Part shown: positions 11,398 through 23,019 of the stretch, piece by piece | Layout of the letters: each line of letters opens with the position of its first letter | Position numbering within the stretch: position 1 is the first letter of the stretch | Assembly (NCBI GenBank): GCA_033961575.1 | Contig: CM066729.1 | Coordinates: 95,111,001-95,175,000 of the forward strand | Origin: Aselliscus stoliczkanus | Taxonomy: Eukaryota > Chordata > Mammalia > Chiroptera > Hipposideridae | Length of the DNA: 64,000 bases | Direction: 5' to 3' | The notes under the pieces: model-generated | Told to the model about the DNA's origin: nothing | The model's database searches: none | Seen by the model: the letters and a program-made list of their open reading frames with translations, nothing else | Position numbers and translations under genes: made by a program

Positions 11398-12976
11398 TAG
11401 AAAGCTAATTTGTGTTAGCAGCAATCCAAAAGTAATATACAGGGTAACTTCTAAGAAAAGTAGGCTAAGGAGGATGGAACATCCTGATGTGAGTCTACTT
11501 AATTCAGATTGAGCCACATTTATGAGTGTTCTTATCATGAGTCTGGATTTAATGTACTAGCTTGAGCATCTGGAAATGGCTTCCAAGAGTTTCCTTGATT
11601 ATTTGACTGGAAAGTTGGGCTCAACAATGGATAACATTTAACACGGCTGAGATTTCTGGACATTCTGAGGCTCCATGGGAGAAGGAGGAAGGCATAGGAA
11701 GATGGGAATAGTACAGCAGGTTTATCATGCGTAGTATTCTCATTCACCTTGTCACTCTGACCTTGATGAGGTTCCAGAGGTCACCCCTGTGATTACGAGT
11801 TAAGAAATGTATTGCTGAGGGGAACAGACCTCTGTGGTAGCTCTAAGCTGGGAACTGTCATTGGAATATGCTGCCGTTAAATAGGACTTGCTGATTTTAG
11901 TGGGGAATCATGGGATTCTGTAGTGGTAGCAGAACACTTTGGCAGTGCTTAGGCTGTGTTGATAAAGTAGCTGTCATTGCCATCATAAAGCTTCAAGTGT
12001 GGTGCAGCAGTTGATGTTTGGAAATGCAGGATTCTGTGGTGCAGCTCATTGATCATCGTATTTTTAAGATTCTGAACCTTGGCTGACTACCAAATTTTTA
12101 CTTGATCTGTGTAATTGGGGGAATTCTAGGTATGTTGATTAGAAACTTGACTTGTGTTACTGATGCAGGGAGAACATCTTCTCTTGACTAAAGGAGAGGC
12201 TGATTTCCCTTATAAAAGGACATAAAATACTACAGCAAATATATACTTTATATCTTCCAAGGTGTTCGCAAAGTGACCTGTTGTTTACTGGGCAAAAGCC
12301 CAGACTTTTGAGAGTTAAAAAAACAAACAAAAAACACGTTCTGGATTAAACCATAAATGCCATGATGGCCTATTAGTCAGAGTTGAAGCTTAGGGAGGTC
12401 GCTTGATCTTCATCATTGTGGGTCCATTGGCTGGCCAGACTAATCCTGTGGTTACTTTCCAGTTTCCTGAGGGCACAGTTACATCAGGGTTGGGAGTTGG
12501 CAGTTTTCATGCTGACTTCTTGTGGATTGAGGACTATTTAGGAAAGACCTAATAGAGGCCTCTGGAATTTCCCCTCACTACCAGAAGACAAAACCCTAAG
12601 CGGTACTACATCCATGGAAACATTGCAGTGAGTAGGAGCACTTTTAAAGACTTGAAAGATGGAACAATGGGGATTCCTATACCCTTTCCTTTTTATTTGA
12701 TTTGATGGATGGATTTTGGAGAACAACCGTGGGCTAATGAATCTAATCAGAATGTCTACAATTGCTTTGCTTTCTAAAACGTATCAATATAGTCTTTAGC
12801 ACTTGGTATGCTGCAGTTGATCTGAAAATTTATTTATTTATTTTTCCTCTCTGCCAATTAGTGAAGAAAATCAGAGGCAGATGGGCCTTCAACTTGTGGG
12901 CAGAGCTGAACACTTTCATATTTTTAGGGCAGTACAATAATAATTTTCTTGATCTCTATTATAATATGGTCCATTT
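11398..12976. other. Intronic sequence, possibly an old decayed retroelement
   Basis: The stretch is less AT-rich than its neighbours and has a composition like decayed retroviral internal sequence. I cannot match it to a family, and no reading frame is conserved. Confidence 0.3.
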
Positions 12977-13511
12977 TTGGGTCAACCTGACTGAGTCACA
13001 GGGTGTCCATATATTTGGCTAAACATTACTCTAGGTGTGTCTGTGAGGGAATTCTGGATGAGATTAACATTTTAATTTGTAGAGTAAATATTGAAGCAGG
13101 TTGCCATCCCCAGTGTGGGTGGGCCTAATTCAATCCACTGAAGACCTGAATAGAATAAAACGCCAGGGAGCAAGGGTGAATTTCCTCTCTCTGTCTCTGA
13201 GCTGGGACATTGGTCTTCTCCTGCCTTCAGACTTGAATTTGGACAGAAACTTATACCAGCAGTTCTGGTTCTCAGGCCTTTGTTCTCTGACTGGAACTTA
13301 CACCATCAGCTCTTTTGGTTCTCAGATCTTCAAACTCAAACTGGAACTAAATCATTGACGCTCTTGGGTCTGTAGCTTGATCACTGCAGATATTGGGACC
13401 TTTTAGTTTCCATATCCATGTGAGCCAATTCTTTAGAATAAATATCTTTAATAAATACCTATATATCTCCAGTTGGTTCTGGATCTCTGGAGAATCCAGA
13501 CTACTACCGAG
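12977..13511 (+). mobile_element. LTR-like old interspersed repeat (sense copy)
   Basis: It opens with GGGTCAACCTGACTGAGTCA, runs through GTGTGGGTGGGCCTAATTCA and GAGCTGGGACATTGG, and carries an AATAAA motif at 13437-13442. It ends near GGAGAATCCAGACTACTA. The reverse-orientation copy at 14844-15398 is the same family. The family name was not recovered from memory. Confidence 0.75.
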
Positions 13512-14843
13512 TTTAATTATTTGGATATCTAGAGACCATCATCCTGGGCCAGTACACTAAAGCCATCATGCTTTTTGAATCTGCTGAGGAGGGAGTAGCA
13601 AGCAACATAGATGTCTTAGTAGGGCTCACCCATGGCAGATGGTGGATGATAAGCTCTGGCCTTGATTCTGGTAATCCCGTAAAATTTAACTCAATACAGT
13701 GTTCGAATATTGATTCAACACTTCTGAGTGTATAGGGCTTTTTCTTTCCCCAAATGACTGGTATTTAATTAAATAAATAAAAACAAGAAAACTCCATATT
13801 AATTTGAAAAGAGAATACTCATGTTGAACAATTTATACAGTATCAAAGCTCTGTAATAAAAATTTCTGTATAGCTTTTCGACTTGAGCTTTATCTTTGAA
13901 TTGTGATTGTTTTTATTGTTTGTCATCTAGAAAATATATTTATGGAATTTAATGTATTTAAACACTAATATATGTAAAAAATAATGTGGTATTTTAAAGT
14001 ATAACTCTATAGCTTATTGACATATATAAAAGTGAGAATAAAAGTTTGTTTAGAAACTTTAGACATAAACAAGAGTTTCTGTCTTCAAGTTTTTACAATT
14101 GATTATACCTAATGCTCTTCAACAAAATCTTATTTATATTTAGTAAAATAACAGATTACTACAGAAAATAAATACTTTTTAGGTAACAGAAGCAGATTTG
14201 TCCAACTCTCACCCTTTGTTCAAGTAAATAAACAGAATTTATTTCAGTGATTTATGTAGTGTTTACCATGGTCCAGGTATTGTGATAGGTACTTGAAATA
14301 TAAGAGCGAACAAAACAGACTAAAATCTATATATTTGAGAAGCTTGCTTTCTAGCAGCAAGAGACGGGTGATACACAGTAAACATAAATAGTGTTGGTAA
14401 ATGCTACAGCAAAAACAAAAAAAGAAAAGTATAAGGGACGCAGTTGTGCAGGAGCCGTTTTAAAGAGTGTTTTTTCAAGAGAGGCACTGTCGAGAGAGGC
14501 ACTGTCGAGAATCTGACATTTCTGCAAACACCTGAAGGGGTTAGTTTTGCTGCTATCTGTGGAAGCGCGTTCCAGACAGAGGAAATAGTTCAAAAGCCCT
14601 ATAGCAGGGGTTTCCCTGAACTATTCAGGAAACTGGAAGTAGAACGGTATGGGACATAGCGAGTTAGGACAGAGGAGTAAGAAATGGCATAAGAACGATA
14701 AATGAGTTAGGCTCAGATTATACAATTACTGGTAGATTACTATGAAGACTGGTTGGCTTTTAATGTAAGGTGGGAGCCACTGGAGATTTTTGAGCAAAGA
14801 AATGACATGATCTTACTTATGGTTTAAAATGATAACTATTTTC
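13512..14843. other. Intronic sequence with a small tandem duplication
   Basis: No gene seen. GAGAGGCACTGTCGA occurs twice in perfect tandem at 14479-14493 and 14494-14508. A short L2/MIR-like piece (CCATGGTCCAGGTATTGTGA) lies near 14270. Confidence 0.5.
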
Positions 14844-15398
14844 GGGTTCTCAAGGGAAACCGATCAATTACACACACACACACTCACACAGTCACACACA
14901 CACTCACACTCATTTACACACATTTGTTATGAGGAATTTGCTTATGTGATTATGTAGGCTGAGAAGACCCATGATTTGCTGTCTGCAAGCTGGAGGCCCA
15001 GGAAAGCTGGTTGTTTAGTTCCAGTCCAAGTCCAGGTCTCGTAAGCAGGAGAACTGATGGTATATGTTATAGTCGAACTCTGAAGGCCTGAGAACCAGGA
15101 GTGCAGATATTATAAATCCTACTCTGAGGGCAGGAAAAGAACAGTGTTCCTTCTGTTCTTTAGCAGTCAGGCAGAGAGTGCATTCTTGCTTTTGCTCCCT
15201 TTTTGTTCTATTTGGGACCTCAGAGAGTTAGATGATACCACCAGCAAAGGGGAGGGCAACCTGCTTTGCTCAGTCTACCAGTTCAGATGCTGTCTCATCT
15301 GGAAACATTCTCACAGACACACCCAGAAAGAACATTTAGCCAAATACCTAGTTACTCTGTGGTACAGTCAAGTTGACACGTAGAATTAACCATCACAG
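14844..15398 (-). mobile_element. LTR-like old interspersed repeat (antisense copy)
   Basis: The reverse complement of the end (CTGTGATGGTTAATTCTACG, then TGTCAACTTGACTGTACC) matches the start of the 12977-13511 element. GAGAAGACCCATGATTTGCT and GTTCTATTTGGGACC mark the body. A CA-rich tract occupies 14871-14930. It is a decayed non-coding copy. Confidence 0.75.
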
Positions 15399-16312
15399 TT
15401 ACTCTGAGTGGCTGTATAAAAAAACCCGATTGTAGGAGGCAAGTATGTAAGCAGGAAGGCTAGTCATGGCAATGGCATAATCCAGGTGAGTGGTGATGGC
15501 AGTTTGACCAGTATCTCAGCCGTGGAGGTGGTGAGAAGTGATGGGACTTTATACCTGTTATGAAAATTGAATCAAAAAGACCTCCTGATGGATTGGACAT
15601 GAGAGAAAGAAAGGAATCCAGGATGTCTTGAAGGTTTTTGGCATAAACAATTGGGAAAAACTTAAGCGACTTGGGCTGAGGTTGTCATCTAATTAGTTAG
15701 AGGAACAGTCCTAGAACTTGGTTTTCAATATTTTTAGCTTATAGGTTTCAATGCTTAAACCTCATAGATAGTAGGATAAATGACCACCTTTATTTGGAAT
15801 TCTTTTCATATAGTTGTATCTGGGATTTTAGTTATTTTGAGTGGATATAGGCTTGTTGTGTATGTTTGCCTAATATAAAATGGGCTATATTATAGTCTAA
15901 TGTCCTATTTGTGAGTGATAATTACCTTGATTGACAGCAGGCTTTCTTTTTAATTTTACCCATTGACCTGGGTCAATGTAGTTGTAATAGTGTTTATGTA
16001 TATTCATTGATTTAACAACTATATGTTATGTTTACTATATTTCAGGCATTGTGATAGGTGCTGGGCTATAGCAATAAACAAGTATAAAGCAATTAATTGT
16101 CTTCATAGTACTATAATCGATATGTCTCCAGGTGTTTTGTTTGTATGTTTGTTATTGTTTTGTTTTTGTTTTTCCAATTAGTTCCTGTGACATAATTGGA
16201 AACAGAAATTAGTCTTTATTTGGCGATAAATACAAGTGCTTAGACTGACTATATCTATCAGGTTCCCACAGGAAGTAGATGTTGATCAAAATACTATAAT
16301 TTAAAGATGCTT
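15399..16312. other. Intronic sequence, nothing recognised
   Basis: No gene seen. A short L2/MIR-like piece (TTTCAGGCATTGTGATAGGT) lies near 16045. Confidence 0.45.
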
Positions 16313-16423
16313 AGGGCCAGCCGAGTGGCGCGGTGGTTAAGCGCTAGTTTGGGAAACCAGTGGCCCCGGTTCGGGTCCCACATATGAAGGCCAGTGACAC
16401 TGCCCTCAAAAAAAAAAAAAAAG
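16313..16423 (+). mobile_element. Short SINE, family A head only, with 14-bp target duplication
   Basis: The element starts GGGCCAGCCGAGTGGCGCGG, has a B-box-like GGTTCGGGTCCC, and ends at GTGACACTGCCCTC followed directly by oligo(A). The duplication ATTTAAAGATGCTT is perfect at 16299-16312 and 16424-16437. The tail region of the full-length family is absent. The same 3' junction is seen in the copy at 25251-25369. Confidence 0.95.
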
Positions 16424-16439
16424 ATTTAAAGATGCTTTA

Positions 16440-19240
16440 TTTATAAAGATATGGTTGTAGGGGAACCTCAGTGGATAATGCAGTGACCAGGGGCTTAGCT
16501 TTTGAACTGCTAACACCTATAGCCTGAAGGAATATGGGAAAGAACAGTTAATATAATTTGAAGGAGAATATGATAGAGTCATCCATTTTGTGAAGATCAG
16601 TGGTCTTAGGTCAGGGGACATAGTCAACTCAGTTGTAGGGAGGAAGCCTGGAGAATAAGTTTCCTGATCTACTTACTTCCCTTCCTCTATCTGATACTTC
16701 CTGGATCGCTCTAATGGCCAAACCCGAGTGCAGACTGGATCTGTTGATATAGTCCATGCAGGTCATATTCTGTGGTAGAAATACTGTGCAGAATGATGGA
16801 GAATGGGCCTGGAGGAGCAAATGAAAGATGTCTGGTGCAGTCTGCCCCTTTTACCTCTTGGCCTACACTCATCCCTTCTCAAGGTAAAAAGTTTGTGATG
16901 CTAATGCAGGCAATACACAAAGTCCCGTCCGCCATCCTCTTGTCAGGTGATGTCAAACCGGTCATCCCATCACTGAAATATAAAACATTGACTACTGTTA
17001 GTATTTATATAAGATGGCATAGATTAAAAAAAAAGAAAATAAATGATGAAGTAACATAAACCATAGATGCTATAGCTCCTTTGTAATCCTACTACCTCTA
17101 TTACTTCTCACCCTCTACTTTGGCTGGATAGGGGTATTTGCAAGGTGAGCCTTTATGGAGAACCTTTATGAGGTTTGTTTCCACAGACTCGGAGTCCTAG
17201 GTGGTTTTGTTTTTATTGATTTGTCGCTTATAGGGGCTTCCTAGTATATTCCCTCATTCTAAAGGTAGTTTTCTTGGCTTCCATAGTGAAAGTACATCTC
17301 AATTTGTCTTCCTCTTCCTGTGGTTCAGTGACAATAACAAGGCCAGAGAGTAATGTTAGCTTTTAATTCATTGAAAATATGACCATATTTCTTTGTGGAA
17401 GAATCCTTGTCCCCCGCTCCCCCCAAAAAAAAAAAACCAAAAAAAAACCCAACAAAACAAAAACTAGGACCTCCAAACCCACCAAGGTTAAAGTTGGTGT
17501 GGAACAAAATTTTTTCGCGTACATTATCAGATATGAGAGTGAGAGGGGCTACACGTACCTCCTCCACTTGATTCCTGGACCCATATTCTGCCTATGGGGA
17601 GATAACACCATCTATTGGTTGCTAGTTTGAAGCATGTACTGTATCCTATAGGCCATCAAACTCTTAGATTGTTGCCTTCCAAATGTCTTTAGCAAGCTGT
17701 TCTATCATTTTGTTTTATTTTACTTTATTTAAAGGTTTTATTGGGGAAGGGGAACAAACAAGCCACTGTCCTTTCGTTCTTCAGTCTAGTTGTGGAAGAC
17801 ATCACTTCACTGGCCCATGTTGGTATTGTGATCATTGTGCTCTTCTTGGGTGAGGCAGATTCGTCACCAGCCACTGGATGGCCGCCCATGGTGGCTCTTG
17901 GCAGCCTACGCCGGCTGCCGGCCACTCTCAATAGCTTACGGCATCCCACTGCAGCCTACGCTGTCACCGGCGACCCATGGCAGCCCAGCCCCAGGTTGAG
18001 CCACCCCTCACCATTTTAGCTGCAGAGGGCGTAGTGTTACTGGCCCTCATGTGGGAACCGAACTGGAGCCCGGCCGCTCAGAGCTGGTGTCCCAAGCCAA
18101 CTCTTAACCAACATGCCACTCGACCTGCCCTGTTCTGCCTTTTTATAAAGCCAGCTATTTTTGGTTGTTGGGGCATTTAGGGTTACCAATGAATTACCTA
18201 AGTGTAAGCTCATTATCTGTGCGATATGTGCTTTAGTCAGAGGCACTCCTATGTCATCCAGCATGGGAATTAATAAAGTATGAGGTAAGTCCATGAATAG
18301 TGATGCTGGTGGAAACATCTAACACAAACCTCCATCCTGAATATATGTTTATCCTTGTGAAGACGAAATGCTGTACTTCCTCGATGTGAGGGGTCCAGTG
18401 TAAGTAATCAACCTGATACCAGGTAGTTAGTTGATCAGCCCAGGGAATGGTAACATTTGGCTGATGGGTGCAGCCTGCTCCTGGTTGGCTGCATACTCAG
18501 AATAGGTAGTAGCCAGATTAGCCTTGGTGAAGGGAAGACCATCCTGTGGAACGCAGACATCCATCCTTGCCAGCCTAGCAACTTTGGGCGTGGACAAGGG
18601 CTGTCACACTGGCTGGGGACAGAGCTGACTGACATCCACTGAAAGGGTCATCTTGTTCACCTGATGATTATGAGCCTTCACCTTTGTGCGTGTTCTCTGA
18701 TGGGTATTTGTGTGGAGCATGGATATCATCCTACTTGGTACTTATTCCTAGAGGTCCTTCAATATACCTTTATGTCACTGATTTTTAAATTTCTGTGTTT
18801 CTAGGTATATGGCTTGCTGGCCAGATCCTGTCATTACTAACACATAAGTCAGTATTGAACTGTACTTCTAGTTATTTCTCATTTTATCCCAAGTTGAAAA
18901 CCAGATGGACAACCCAGTCCTGCTCATTGGGAAGGCCATGCTCAGTGGAGTGGGAGTACCCTCCTAACTTGTGCAGGCATACTATGCAGTCGCACAGTTT
19001 TACTCAGGCTCAAGCTTTTCCCTCCTCTGTTTCCTAGCAGTTGGGACCCCCCAGGCCGAAAGTGGGTGGAATGAGAGGCAGCATCCTGGTAGGAGCAAGT
19101 GCCTTGGGAATGTGAGCCTCTTGTTTGTGGAATTTAGGTTACTTTTGCCTTCTAGACCTGTTTTGGTTCGGTGTAGTACATACCACTTATGTTTTTTAAT
19201 GAAATTCCATTCTGCATGCCCATTTTGAAGGTAAAACTCA
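16440..19240 (-). pseudogene. ERV-L-type endogenous retrovirus pol remnant (antisense)
   Basis: The minus strand resembles the 3' part of an ERV-L pol gene. The clearest part is 18140-18660. It carries a zinc-finger-side segment and then the start of the integrase core, with a QVDY motif and an IYSG motif in the expected order and spacing. At about 17460-17570 the segment after integrase (VAPLTLIS and following) is recognisable. The reading frames are broken by frameshifts and stops, and a SINE (17731-18130) is inserted in the middle. The LTRs are not identified. The outer limits are approximate; 16440-17300 and 18700-19240 are assigned only by contiguity. No functional protein can be made. 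Confidence 0.65.
17731..18130 (-). mobile_element. tRNA-derived SINE, family A (antisense), inside the ERV-L remnant
   Basis: It opens with AAAGGTTTTATTGGGGAAGG, the reverse of the family tail, and contains TAGTTGTGGAAGACATCACT. It ends in GCCACTCGACCTGCCC, the reverse of the head. Flanks TGTTCTATCATTTT and TGTTCTGCCTTTT are a possible decayed target duplication. Confidence 0.9.
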
Positions 19241-19269
19241 GTTCAATATGGGCAGTTCAAATCTCCTAT

Positions 19270-20292
19270 TTAATATTTAATTTAATTTAAAATTTAATTT
19301 ATTTTTCAATTACAGTTGACATTCAATATTATATTAGTTTCAGTTGTACATCATAGTGGTGATATATGTCTAGTACCCACCTGGTCCCATACAATATTAT
19401 TGACTACAGGCTGTGATAAAAAACAACAGTGAATGCCCTGCCGAGTGCCATCCAACAGAAAGGCAGGGATATTTAATATGGGGAGCAGCATGTCGAACCT
19501 TAGTAACAGTGTGTGACAGTTTCAACTTGTTTGGTGTAGTCAGTAGGAAGTGAGCTATGGTTGAGACAACGTGTGTTTTAAAGTGCGCTGTACATCACCC
19601 TCCATCATGACAATGCTCCGTGTCACACATCGCTTCTGGTTTATGGCAGTTTCTGTCAAAAACATTATAGTGTGTGTTATCCACTTTATTTGCCGAATCT
19701 GTCACTGTGTGACTTTTGGCTCTTACCCAAAGTCAAAGTGACCATGGAAAGTAAATATTTTGAATGGATTCAGGACATTGAGGCAGCCATGGCAGTGCAA
19801 CTAAAGACACTCATGAAAGAGGACTTCCAGAACTGCTTCAGAAAGTGGCAAGAATGATGGGATAAGTGTGTTCGAAGTGAGGTGGGAGTATTTTGAGGGG
19901 TATTAATGGGAATGTGTCTTTTACATTTTTTTATTTAAACATTCACTGTATTTTTGATCACACCTTGTATATTTCCTATGCTGCTCTTTTGTACATCCCC
20001 ATGACTGTGTTATAACTACCAATTTTTATATCTTAATTCCTTCACTTTTTCCACCCAACCCCCTCCCATCTGACAGTCATCACTTTGTTCTCTATTTCTA
20101 CGAGTCTGTCTCTTTTTTGTTCATTTATTTTTGTTTTCTCTATATAAGTGAAATCAGATGGTATTTGTCTTTTCCTTCTGACTTATTTCACTTAGCATAA
20201 TGCCCTCTCGATCCATCCATGTTGTGGCAAATGGTAAGATTTCATTCTTTTTTATGGCAAAGTTATATTACACTGTATATATGTAACACTTC
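19270..20292 (-). mobile_element. L1 3' UTR end (antisense), split by a mariner
   Basis: TTTTCAATTACAGTTGACAT and TTTCAGTTGTACATCATAGT left of the mariner, and TTTCCTATGCTGCTCTTTTG, TATAAGTGAAATCAGATGGT and CACTTAGCATAATGCCCTCT right of it, follow the reverse of laurasiatherian L1 3' UTRs. The L1 stops at a family A SINE at 20293 and does not resume beyond it. Confidence 0.8.
19407..19967 (+). mobile_element. Internally deleted mariner transposon with both inverted ends
   Basis: The left end CAGGCTGTGATAAAAAAC and the reverse complement of the right end CAAGGTGTGATCAAAAA match closely. TA flanks lie at 19405-19406 and 19968-19969. The right half encodes the C-terminal part of a mariner transposase. 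HDNAPCHTS holds the second catalytic Asp (codon 19609-19611), and CDFW holds the third (codon 19711-19713). Family members have 34 residues between these two Asp (D34D); here there are 33, so one codon is lost. The frame then stays open to about 19856. At 561 bp against roughly 1.3 kb for complete mariners, most of the N-terminal coding region is missing. It is inactive. Confidence 0.92.
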
Positions 20293-20640
20293 TTTTTTTT
20301 TTTTAAAGATTTCGTTGGGGAATTGGGGGAGGGGAACAGCGTTGGGGAATCGGGGAAGGGGAACAGACAAATTGCTGTCCCTTTTGTTCTTCAGTCTAGT
20401 TGTGGCAGACGTCCCTTCACTGGCCCATGTTGATATTATTGTGCTCTTTCTGGGTGAAGCAGTCACTCTCTGGCCATTGGATGGTTGCTCATGGCGACTC
20501 AGCAGCTCACGCTGGCTGCTGGCCACTCACGGAAGCTCATGGTAGCCCACTGCAGCAGGGGCTGCAGCCTATGCCTTTGCTGGTGACTCATGGGAGCCCA
20601 GCTCCAGGTTGAGCTGTTGTTCACCATCTTAGCTGTAGAG
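20293..20640 (-). mobile_element. tRNA-derived SINE, family A, lacking its head (antisense)
   Basis: The tail (T-run 20293-20304, then AAAGATTTCGTTGGGGAATT) and middle are intact. The copy ends at CACCATCTTAGCTGTAGAGA, before the tRNA-like head. The host L1 does not continue on the far side, so a deletion that removed the head and adjacent L1 is likelier than a 5'-truncated insertion. Confidence 0.88.
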
Positions 20641-22556
20641 ACAATTTAAATATGGAAAGTTTTGATTCCATCCTTCCCACCTCTTCCCCACCCCGGAGTA
20701 CTATTAATATCTTTTGGTTCATTTGCGATATCTTATAATGTTTATGATTTAACAGCTAATTTATATACAAATAAAATAGGTACTGCCAAGAAACTAATTT
20801 TTGTTGTTTGTTAATACTGTGGTAATTGGGGGGATTAATTGATAATTCTGTTATATAATCAGCTAATGTGATTCTAAATAATCATTATTTGAATATCTTT
20901 AAAAATCTTTTGTTTTGATAATTGTGTTTAGGTGTCAGTTTTAGTGTAAAAAATGCTACATTTAAGAATCTGTTTCTTTGGAGGCTATCAGAACAGACTA
21001 GAAATATGAGAACCAAATGTCACTTCAATTTATTCAGCAAGAATTTATCTTCCAAAAGAAGCTTAAAAATATACTGCCTACTTTTTTTCCTATTTTTGCT
21101 GGGAGCCTCCTTTTATATTGACATTTGTTTTCTCTTTTGTACTTTAGCTTGAAAATTGTTGTTAAAGTTTCTCATCATATGAAGATTTGCACTGGAGATA
21201 TTTGGCTTTATATTCAATGATTGCTCAATGGCAGGTGATTAAAAATTGCTTATCTCTACACATTTAGGTATAGACAGTTGACATGTTTGGATTGATAACA
21301 CTTCATAAAAAGTAGTTTACTGTTCTGGGAATGCCTTGATCAAATTCTCATCTATTGGCTTGAAGATCCTCTTAACACTAACCATACAATTAATTATTTT
21401 TCCCCCAATTTTCATGATAGATTAGTAACCTGTGGCTTTCCTTTGTTCTCAGATGATGAGGTTTGTGGGTCTCCTTTCAGTTGTTACACTGTTGCATCAA
21501 GGGAAGAGAATGTATGACACTTGCAGAATTCCTGTTTGAAAGTAATTTTGCCCAGGATATAATCATCTTTGCATTTTTGTACTTTCATATAAAAAATTAC
21601 CAAGAGCCCTGCCCAATGAACTGACTCATTTTCGTATCATTTCTGTCTTATGAAAGAGAGCAAAAGGGACCAGAAACCCCCACCAATAACCCTTTTTCTC
21701 CCTTGCCACCCCTTATGGAAGTCACAAAGACATAGCCACATCCTTAGCTGGGCAACATCACTTTATTTGGTGCCAAAGCTAAGCAAGCATCATCAGCTCC
21801 AGGAATACCCATGGGACATCTGTTGCTACAGACTTGAAACACAACTCATATAAAGCCCCAGTGTGCTTAGCAACTTCTATATATAACCCTTTGAGTGATC
21901 ACTGCCTCTACATGTCCTGAATTGAACGTCTCATTATTCTGAAAAAGAAATCAAAGGCCTACTTTAGTGAAGGGGCATTTCTCATATGTATTTTCAAAGC
22001 TGATGTGTCTCAAGAGAGTCCCTATGTCAATTTTAGTACAAAAGTACCCTGAAGGAGGATGCATTGCTAGAGGTTATTATCCTGAAATGAGAAATATGAT
22101 CTTATGAAAAATAAATGTATTTGAATTTTACCAAAATTGGAACATCAGATCAAATTGAGTTCTTGCTGTAGTTCATTTTATTCTTTCACTAAAGCAGCCA
22201 AAAAAGTCTTCTTGATTATTAGTTCAGGTAATCTTCATTAAGAAGCAGTATACCCACCAGTAAACAATTAAAACAGTTTGATGCGCATAGTAGTTATGAA
22301 AAAGAGGTTTGTTTATATGGCTATTTCTGGGCCTTATCTCTAGAAATTGGAGCTAGTAATAGGCATTTCAGCAAGCATCTCAAAGATACTGACTGTGTTA
22401 AGCTCCCCAGCTGAGTTGCATTTAGCAGGGACAACACTTACAGAAACACTTTTTGAGAACTTCTAAGTTAAAATTCATTTACTGGCTTTAGAGGCTTTAT
22501 GTGAATCAAGTATCTAAAATTAGTATTAGCATTTGGTTTTAAAGTGTTTGGGTATA
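20641..22556. other. Intronic sequence, nothing recognised
   Basis: AT-rich without gene or identifiable repeat. Open frames such as 21650-21853 show no known motif. Confidence 0.45.
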
Positions 22557-23009
22557 GGGCTGGCCGAGTGGCGCATTGGTTAAGAGCTGGTTTTGGGATG
22601 CCACTGGCCCCGGTTCAGATCCCACATATGAGGGCCAGTGACACTGCCCTCTACAGCTAACAACAGCTCCACCTGGAGCTGGGCTGTGCGAGCCCCGGCG
22701 ACGGAGTAGGCTGCAGCCCCTGCTGCAGTGGGCTTCCACAGGCTACAGTGAGTGGCCGGCAACCAGCGTGAGTGGCTAGCAGCCAGCGTGAGCTGCCAAT
22801 AGCCGCAGTGAGCGACCATCCAGAGTCCGACGTCCTATCTGCCTCATCTGGGAAGAGCGCAATGACGATACCAACATGGGCCAGTGAAGCAACATCCTCC
22901 AGAACTAGACTGAAGAACAAAAGACAGCAACTTGTCTGTTCCCCATCACCGATTCCCCAGCGCTCTTCCCCTCCCACAATTTCCCAATTTAAAAAAAAAA
23001 TCTAAAAAA
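22557..23009 (+). mobile_element. tRNA-derived SINE, full-length family A (sense)
   Basis: The head GGGCTGGCCGAGTGGCGCAT holds an A-box-like TGGCGCATTGG at 22569-22579, and GGTTCAGATCCC serves as B box. The body runs to CCTCCCACAATTTCCCAATT and oligo(A). AAAGTGTTT occurs at 22541-22549 and 23011-23019 as a probable target duplication. Open frames of up to 106 codons across it are SINE artefacts. Confidence 0.93.
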
Positions 23010-23019
23010 TAAAGTGTTT

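Noticed and set aside
22657..22977. Open frames of up to 127 codons at 2884-3267, 17741-18019, 20219-20545, 22657-22977 and 35990-36205
   Set aside because: All lie inside copies of the same tRNA-derived SINE and share the same repeat-derived peptide; they are not genes.
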